A DNA stretch of 6,126 nucleotides from Chloroflexota bacterium (GTDB lineage: Bacteria; Chloroflexota; Limnocylindria; Limnocylindrales; CSP1-4): the NCBI GenBank assembly GCA_021812735.1, contig JAKAMV010000632.1, forward strand, positions 1 through 6,126. The letters run 5' to 3'. The notes under the pieces are model-generated. The model searched no databases, was not told the origin of the DNA, and worked only from the letters and a program-made list of their open reading frames with translations. Shown piece after piece: positions 1 through 3,952 of the stretch; position 1 is the first letter of the stretch, and each line of letters begins with the position of its first letter. Position numbers and translations under genes: made by a program.

Positions 1-323
1 GGGCGCGCGCGCCGCCGAGATGAACGACGCGCGACGGCGCTATCGCCCCTCGCGGCCACCGCCCCCGGCGGTGCGGCGGTCCGGTGCCGCCGCCACCACC
101 GCGCCGCCACCTTGGCGGCAGTAGGTCTGCGATCGCGCCTTCCGCTCAGCCCACGACGTCGCGCCGCGCTCGCGGGCACGCCGCCAGCCACGGCCGTAGC
201 GCTTCTTGGTCGCCGTCCCTCTCAGAGTCGCCCCCATCCGCACGCACCTCGAACTGCGAGTATCGCTGCTGCGACGTGCCGCCCGGCGTGCGGGTCTCCC
301 CGCCGGGCTTGGAGCGACCGCAC

Positions 324-341
324 GGGCGCGGAGTCGCGCCC
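324..341 (-). terminator. GC-rich hairpin downstream of the oxidoreductase gene (possible transcript end)
   Basis: This is a perfect 7-bp inverted repeat, GGGCGCG and CGCGCCC, around a 4-nt loop (331-334). It lies about 75-90 nt past the stop codon of the minus-strand oxidoreductase gene. It has no T-run on either side, so it is not a classical intrinsic terminator. It could contribute to termination or 3'-end stability in a high-GC genome where T-less hairpins are common. It may also be chance, given the base composition. Confidence 0.25.
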
Positions 342-349
342 CGAATCGT

Positions 350-365
350 GGCGCTCCTGAGCGCC
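350..365 (-). terminator. Second GC-rich hairpin downstream of the oxidoreductase gene
   Basis: The perfect inverted repeat GGCGCTC/GAGCGCC (350-356 with 359-365) has only 2 nt between its arms, so a real RNA stem would be about 6 bp with a 4-nt loop. It begins about 50 nt after the stop of the oxidoreductase, just ahead of the hairpin at 324-341. The tandem placement after a stop codon suggests a transcript 3' end. No T-tract follows, so the call is tentative. Confidence 0.25.
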
Positions 366-414
366 CAAGACAAGTGCCCCCCATCAGGGTTGGCTGCGCC
401 TTCCGACGCCCGCA

Positions 415-2607
415 TCAGCGAACGCTTTCGCCGTCGCTGCCCACGGCGGCCGCGAGCGCCAGCATCTGCCGGTGGGAATACGCGGGACTTTCCGGGCGCG
501 TCAGCTGGCCCAGCACGTCGATCGGCAACTCGTTGATGATGGCGTGGTTCGGGTTGAAGAGCATCCGCTCATCCAGCGCGAGCCCGAAGGCCGATCCCTC
601 CCGGACCGCGTGGTATAGGTTGCGTGGCCGCACCGCATCGCCCACGGTGACCACCGGGACGCCGGCCGCGCGCAGCTCGTCGAACAGGCCGTGGACCGGA
701 CGCGTGTGACAGCTCACGATGTCGTCCACTTCAAGGGTCGTGCGGCGGAAGGCCCGATCTTCGAGCCCCACGGCACCGGCGCGCACCTCGCGGACCGTCG
801 TCTCCGTGATGACCGTGACCGGGTATTTGTAGGGGCGGGAGTGGAGGACCTCGGCGTCGGACTGCGCGAAGCGCTTGCGCAGCACGTACATGTGGATGAC
901 TTCGCATTCTGCGGCGAACTCGCGCTTCTCGGTCACGATCGTCACCTGCTTGCCGATATTCGCAAGGAACGCCGCCGTGTCGGCCGCAGCGTAGTGATCG
1001 CCCCAGAGCAGCACGCGCGTCCCCAGCTTGTGTAGGCGCCGGCCACCCGGGTAGCACTCACAGGCGATCTTGGGACAGGCCATCGCGGCCTCGAACGGCA
1101 CCACGCGCTCGCGCTCCCCGAGCACGTCGGGCACGTAGGAGACGGCACCCGTGGCGTTCAGCACGACCTCGAACTCGCGCAGTTCAGCGACCGTCGGCGC
1201 GTGGTTGAGCCGGATCTCCACGCGCAGGTCGAGCAGCTGGTTGCGGATCCAGTCCAGATACCAACGCATCTTCTCCTTGCCAGGCACCAGGCAGCAGAAG
1301 AGGAGCGCCCCGCCGAGTTCTCCCGCTTGCTCGAAGAGCGTGACCTGATGCCCGCGCTCGGTCGCGATGCGCGCCGCCTCCATGCCGGCCGGCCCGCCCC
1401 CCACGACCGCCACCCGCACCGGGCGGGAGGTCCGCCCCATCTCGGCGTACGCCGGGTTACCGCACGCGGGGTTGATCGAACAGGCGATCTCCTTCTTGGC
1501 CATCAGCGACTCCTGCCAACAACCGCCCAGACAGGAGATACAGCGGCGGATCGACTTGACCCGGCCGTACTGCGCCTTCACTGGCCAGTACGGGTCGGCG
1601 AGCAGCTGACGGGAGAGGCCAACCAGGTCGGTCCTGCCCTCCGCGAGGATCTGCTCGCAGTACTCGGGATCGCGCAATGAGTGGCTGATGATGACCGGGA
1701 TCCGGACCGCCCGCTTCACCGCCTCGGCAGCGTAGACGGACCAACCCTGCGGATACTGCATCGGATCGAAGCCGGCTCCCGGGCTCTCCTGGATCCCCAT
1801 GCTGAGGTCGATCGCGGCGCAGCCGGCGCGTTCGAGCACCCGCGCGATCTCGACGCCCTCCTCGAGTGTGCGGCCACCGGGCACCCATTCCTCGAACGAG
1901 TACCGCACGAGGACGGGGAACTCCGCACCGCACTTCTTGTGGATCTGGTCGATGATCGCGAGCGGGAACCGCATGCGGTTCTCGAAATCACCGCCGAAGC
2001 GATCGGTGCGGCGGTTCAGGAGCGGGCTCATGAACTCCGAGAGCAGGTACCCGTGCGCGGCATGCAGCTCGACCGCGTCGAAGCCCGCCTGTTTGACCCG
2101 CCAGGCCGCCTCCGAAAACAGGTCGATCAGCTCGAGGATCTCCTCGGTCGTCGCGGCGCGAACGGGCTTGCCCTTCTCCTCGGCGTTCTCGTAGACGATC
2201 TCGTGGCCGGCCGACCAGGGCAGTTTGAGGACCCGATCGTTGGCGCCGAGCGTGTTGTAGCGCGGGATCGCGCACTGGCGTCCCGGGTGTTGCAACTGGA
2301 CGGCACACCGTGCTCCATAACGATGCATGCTCTCGGCCAGGCGGGCGAGTCCTGGGATGTAGTTGTCACCGTCGGCGACGAGACAGGTCACGGTGGGGCG
2401 ACCGGTCCGCATGTCCGGTGTCGTCGCGCCGACGATGACGAAGCCCGTGCCGCCGCGCGCGATCTCGGCGTGATGGTGGATGTCCCGCTCGCTCACTTCA
2501 CCGTCCGCGTGCGAGGAACTGATGTCGGTGGGGACGTGGACGATGCGGTTGGGGAGCTCCAGGTGGCCGAGCTGGATGGGACTGAAGAGATGCGGGAACT
2601 GCGCCAT
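415..2607 (-). CDS. FMN/FAD/4Fe-4S NADH:flavin oxidoreductase of the 2,4-dienoyl-CoA reductase / Bai enoate reductase type
   Basis: The 730-residue protein has the two-part layout of FadH, BaiCD/BaiH and trimethylamine dehydrogenase. Residues 1-350 form an Old Yellow Enzyme-type FMN barrel. They begin FSPIQLGHLELPNRIV and carry the signature HAAHGYL (182-188, with His185 and Tyr187 as likely catalytic residues), then RTDRFGG (200-206), VPGGRTLEE, and the phosphate-binding stretch around GLSRQLLADP (330-339). A 4Fe-4S motif follows: Cys356, Cys359, Cys363 and Cys376 (C-x2-C-x3-C-x12-C). Residues 398-685 form a FAD/NAD(P) domain with VVGGGPAG (401-408), an acidic strand end at Glu426, a degenerate second Rossmann motif (GDHYAA, 536-541) and a VGDA FAD motif (655-658). 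Family members pass electrons from NAD(P)H through FAD and the cluster to FMN, which reduces an activated C=C bond of an enoyl compound; all are cytosolic. The start is chosen at 2607 because a perfect AGGAGGT lies 6 nt upstream and the family N-terminus begins there; the 123 codons upstream in frame look non-coding. The length is close to trimethylamine dehydrogenase (about 730), but the flavin-linking Cys of that enzyme is replaced by Asp28, so amine oxidation is unlikely. The substrate is unknown. The gene is divergent from an AraC-type regulator that probably controls it. Confidence 0.93.
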   Translation of the reverse strand: MAQFPHLFSPIQLGHLELPNRIVHVPTDISSSHADGEVSERDIHHHAEIARGGTGFVIVGATTPDMRTGRPTVTCLVADGDNYIPGLARLAESMHRYGARCAVQLQHPGRQCAIPRYNTLGANDRVLKLPWSAGHEIVYENAEEKGKPVRAATTEEILELIDLFSEAAWRVKQAGFDAVELHAAHGYLLSEFMSPLLNRRTDRFGGDFENRMRFPLAIIDQIHKKCGAEFPVLVRYSFEEWVPGGRTLEEGVEIARVLERAGCAAIDLSMGIQESPGAGFDPMQYPQGWSVYAAEAVKRAVRIPVIISHSLRDPEYCEQILAEGRTDLVGLSRQLLADPYWPVKAQYGRVKSIRRCISCLGGCWQESLMAKKEIACSINPACGNPAYAEMGRTSRPVRVAVVGGGPAGMEAARIATERGHQVTLFEQAGELGGALLFCCLVPGKEKMRWYLDWIRNQLLDLRVEIRLNHAPTVAELREFEVVLNATGAVSYVPDVLGERERVVPFEAAMACPKIACECYPGGRRLHKLGTRVLLWGDHYAAADTAAFLANIGKQVTIVTEKREFAAECEVIHMYVLRKRFAQSDAEVLHSRPYKYPVTVITETTVREVRAGAVGLEDRAFRRTTLEVDDIVSCHTRPVHGLFDELRAAGVPVVTVGDAVRPRNLYHAVREGSAFGLALDERMLFNPNHAIINELPIDVLGQLTRPESPAYSHRQMLALAAAVGSDGESVR

Positions 2608-2613
2608 GGTCGT

Positions 2614-2620
2614 ACCTCCT
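2614..2620 (-). promoter_or_regulatory. Perfect Shine-Dalgarno site of the oxidoreductase gene
   Basis: On the minus strand this reads AGGAGGT, fully complementary to the 16S rRNA 3' end, with a 6-nt spacer before the ATG at 2607. It fixes the start of the oxidoreductase and argues against the longer in-frame extension up to 2976. Its strength suggests efficient translation once the gene is transcribed. Confidence 0.9.
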
Positions 2621-2663
2621 GGGCCCTCGGCCGTGCGCGGGAGGCCGGCGTGCCGGCGCCCGA

Positions 2664-2691
2664 CGGACCGCTGCGGACTGCGCCCGGTCCG
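2664..2691. repeat. Inverted repeat A: CGGACCG-N14-CGGTCCG (candidate operator)
   Basis: The two perfect 7-bp arms at 2664-2670 and 2685-2691 have centres 21 bp apart, about two helical turns, placing both on one face of the DNA. The same core (CGGTCC/GGACCG) recurs in inverted repeat B about 75 bp away. The site lies 57-84 bp upstream of the oxidoreductase start codon, where an activator or repressor could act. The assignment to the AraC-type protein is inference. AraC-family proteins more often use direct repeats, so another factor or chance remains possible. Confidence 0.35.
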
Positions 2692-2756
2692 AGTCTGGGG
2701 CGGGCGCGGCGCGGCGACAATGTCAAGAGCGGCCGAGAAACTGGCAGGAATGGCTG

Positions 2757-2778
2757 CCCGGTCCCCGGACGGACCGGG
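2757..2778. repeat. Inverted repeat B: CCCGGTCC-N6-GGACCGGG (candidate operator or hairpin)
   Basis: Two perfect 8-bp arms (2757-2764 and 2771-2778) flank a 6-nt spacer. Each arm repeats sequence from repeat A: GCCCGGTCC occurs at 2682-2690 and 2756-2764, and GACGGACCG at 2662-2670 and 2768-2776. The motif therefore appears four times within 115 bp, twice in each orientation. If transcribed it would also form a stable hairpin in a leader. A role as a regulator binding site is inferred from its position between divergent genes. Confidence 0.4.
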
Positions 2779-2802
2779 TCGGGCCACGGGACGGCACGCC
2801 GG

Positions 2803-2826
2803 CCCGGCGGCCCGGCGGCCCGGCGG
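2803..2826. repeat. Three perfect tandem copies of the 8-mer CCCGGCGG
   Basis: Positions 2803-2810, 2811-2818 and 2819-2826 are identical 8-bp units, preceded by a partial match (GCCGG). The array sits in the middle of the divergent promoter region. It could be a slippage-prone spacer whose copy number changes promoter geometry, a set of protein binding sites, or simple GC-rich low complexity. Because it is non-coding, changes in copy number would not disrupt a protein. Confidence 0.75.
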
Positions 2827-2859
2827 CACGTGGCCGACCGTGCGCTCCCGCGGGCCCTG

Positions 2860-2884
2860 GGATGGAGCTGCTTTCGATCCATCC
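2860..2884. repeat. Inverted repeat GGATGGA-N11-TCCATCC
   Basis: Perfect 7-bp arms at 2860-2866 and 2878-2884 surround an 11-nt, relatively AT-rich spacer. The arm centres are 18 bp apart. The element lies about 110-130 bp upstream of the regulator start codon and is unrelated in sequence to repeats A and B, so it could serve a different protein. It is tentative and based only on symmetry and location. Confidence 0.3.
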
Positions 2885-2992
2885 GGCTCTGCCGGCAAGC
2901 GCCCGGGACGTTCAGCATCGCGGGCAGCGTGACGGCAGTCGGGCGGCGAGTCCCGGCGCGGCTGCCCATCGCGCACCAGTGAGGGCTCCCCC

Positions 2993-3931
2993 GTGGCCGT
3001 GTTCTTCTGGCACCACGACCTCGACCCGGACTTCCCGCTCTCGGTGCTCGAGCACGAGACCCGTGGCGGTCAGGACCGTATGCACTGGCACGATTACCTG
3101 GAGATCGCGCTCTGCCTCGAGGGCCGCGGCCGCTTCTTGTTCGGCCGCCGGGCGTACCCGATCGAAACGGGCGACATCTTCTTGGTCGACAACGCCGAAC
3201 CACACGTCGGCATTGGCGAGCCGACCGGGTCGCTCCGCCTGCTCCTGGTGCTATTCCGACCCGAGCTGATCACCGCGCCGGGATGCCGCACGTTCGACGC
3301 ACAGTACCTCTCGCCCTTCTGGCATCCGGGTCGCCCCTCCGCGAACCGCATCCCGCACACGACGCCGCTGGCCACGGAACTGGCCCCCATCCTGGTCGAA
3401 CTGCGGACCATCTGGGATCGGCGCCGGCGCGCGGACCGCCACCTCCTCGACGCGAACCTGCGGCGGGCGCTCGGCGTGCTGATCAGCCACGGTCGCCCGG
3501 CCGCGGCCGCCCCGGCATGGCCGTTGGACGGTCTGGCACCTGAGCAGCTGCGCCCGGTCCTGGAGTACGTCAGGCGCCACTTCCGGGAGCGCATCACGCT
3601 CGAGCGGGTCTCGGCATTCGTCCACGTCAGCCCATCGCGTGTCCGACACCTGTTCAAGGACGCCACGAGCCTCGGGTTCAAGGAGTACGTGACGAGCCTG
3701 CGGCTGGCCGAGGCGCGCCGTCTGCTCCTGAGCACGGACGTCAACGTCTCCGACATCGCGCGCAGCGTCGGCTACACGAACATCCACCAGTTCTATACGG
3801 TGTTCCGCCGCTACAGCTCGATGTCGCCCGCCGACTATCGGCGCTACTACACGCGTTCGGGCGATGACGAGCTCCTGGCGGTTCAGGCGGAGGCCAGTGG
3901 CACGGCCGGACCGCTGCGCGCGGCGGGCTGA
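2993..3931 (+). CDS. AraC-family transcriptional regulator with N-terminal cupin-like sensor domain
   Basis: The 312-residue protein has a typical AraC-type length and layout. The N-terminal part (about 15-95) is a cupin-like ligand domain with HWHDYLEI (31-38), a Gly-Asp at 60-61 (ETGDIFLVDN) and Pro-His at 70-71, matching the pattern in AraC-type sensor domains. Residues about 110-180 are a linker with a helical region. The DNA-binding domain spans about 183-286. Helix-turn-helix 1 runs through ITLERVSAFVHVSPSRVRHLF (201 onward), the linker helix through SLRLAEARRLLLSTDVNVSDIA, and helix-turn-helix 2 through the conserved VGYTNIHQFYTVFRR and SPADYRR (278-284). Members bind promoter DNA and activate, less often repress, in response to a small molecule. 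The start is GTG at 2993, with GAGGG at 2981-2985 and a 7-nt spacer; no better start lies upstream, and the Met at 3080 would cut off the cupin domain. It is divergent from the oxidoreductase, its probable target. The 30-residue tail after the HTH looks unstructured. The ligand is unknown. Confidence 0.93.
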   Translation: MAVFFWHHDLDPDFPLSVLEHETRGGQDRMHWHDYLEIALCLEGRGRFLFGRRAYPIETGDIFLVDNAEPHVGIGEPTGSLRLLLVLFRPELITAPGCRTFDAQYLSPFWHPGRPSANRIPHTTPLATELAPILVELRTIWDRRRRADRHLLDANLRRALGVLISHGRPAAAAPAWPLDGLAPEQLRPVLEYVRRHFRERITLERVSAFVHVSPSRVRHLFKDATSLGFKEYVTSLRLAEARRLLLSTDVNVSDIARSVGYTNIHQFYTVFRRYSSMSPADYRRYYTRSGDDELLAVQAEASGTAGPLRAAG

Positions 3932-3933
3932 TC

Positions 3934-3947
3934 GGTCGCCGGCGACC
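3934..3947. terminator. Perfect 14-bp palindrome in the convergent gap (possible bidirectional terminator)
   Basis: GGTCGCCGGCGACC is a perfect palindrome filling most of the 21-bp gap between the stop codon of the regulator (ends 3931) and that of the diguanylate cyclase (ends 3953 on the minus strand). As RNA it would form a 5-bp stem with a 4-nt loop in either direction. Its position between two facing stops suggests a shared transcript end. It has no T-run and the stem is short, so it could equally be chance or a protein site. Confidence 0.3.
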
Positions 3948-3952
3948 CGGAC

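Larger units (their letters stand above)
1..414. other. Left-end region without a convincing gene; dense in short inverted repeats
   Basis: I see no gene I would defend in this stretch. The open frames crossing it on both strands translate to Arg/Ala/Pro/Ser-rich low-complexity sequence with no recognisable domain, as expected by chance at this GC content. The part at about 57-119 is a (GCC/GGC)-rich low-complexity run containing two perfect 7-bp hairpins with 3-nt loops: 57-63 with 67-73 (CACCGCC/GGCGGTG) and 103-109 with 113-119 (GCCGCCA/TGGCGGC). Two further hairpins, at 324-341 and 350-365, follow the stop of the oxidoreductase gene and are listed separately. No tRNA, rRNA, CRISPR or transposon end was recognised. 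The segment could be an ordinary intergenic region, the untranslated tail of the oxidoreductase mRNA, or could hide an unrecognised small gene. One weak candidate is the 89-codon minus-strand frame at 146-415, discussed in the findings. Confidence 0.6.
2608..2992. promoter_or_regulatory. Divergent promoter region between the oxidoreductase and the AraC-type regulator
   Basis: This 385-bp non-coding region must carry the promoters of both flanking genes and very likely the operator of the regulator. It contains several repeats, listed separately: two inverted pairs of CGGTCC/GGACCG, three tandem copies of CCCGGCGG, and GGATGGA-N11-TCCATCC. A minus-strand TTGACA (2721-2726), embedded in the small palindrome GACAATGTC (2716-2724), resembles a -35 box directed at the oxidoreductase. 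No acceptable -10 hexamer lies 15-19 nt downstream, so I do not call a promoter there. No convincing sigma-70 promoter is visible toward the regulator either, as is common in very GC-rich genomes. Confidence 0.7.

Noticed and set aside
84..709. Plus-strand open frames at the left end (84-536 and 206-709)
   Set aside because: Low-complexity Ser/Pro/Arg-rich translations with no motif; the right part is antisense to the oxidoreductase C-terminus.
415..2607. Trimethylamine or dimethylamine dehydrogenase identity
   Set aside because: Length and layout fit, but the Cys that covalently binds FMN is replaced by Asp28 and the aromatic substrate cage is not evident; HAAHGYL and the flanking sequence are closer to enoate reductases.
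2698..2726. Minus-strand sigma-70 promoter with TTGACA at 2721-2726
   Set aside because: The -35 match is perfect, but the positions 15-19 nt downstream are all G/C with no -10-like hexamer, so I did not call it.
2608..2976. In-frame 123-codon N-terminal extension of the oxidoreductase
   Set aside because: A perfect AGGAGGT with 6-nt spacing precedes the ATG at 2607, the family N-terminus starts there, and the extension translates to Arg/Pro/Gly-rich non-protein-like sequence.
1681..2982. 433-codon plus-strand open frame opposite the oxidoreductase gene
   Set aside because: It lies almost wholly antisense to a strongly conserved enzyme; its protein is Arg/Asp/Leu-rich with no domain. Long antisense frames are expected in GC-rich genes.
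2493..3203. 236-codon minus-strand frame across the intergenic region and both gene starts
   Set aside because: Extremely Arg/Gly/Pro-rich, overlaps two well-supported genes, and has no recognisable domain.
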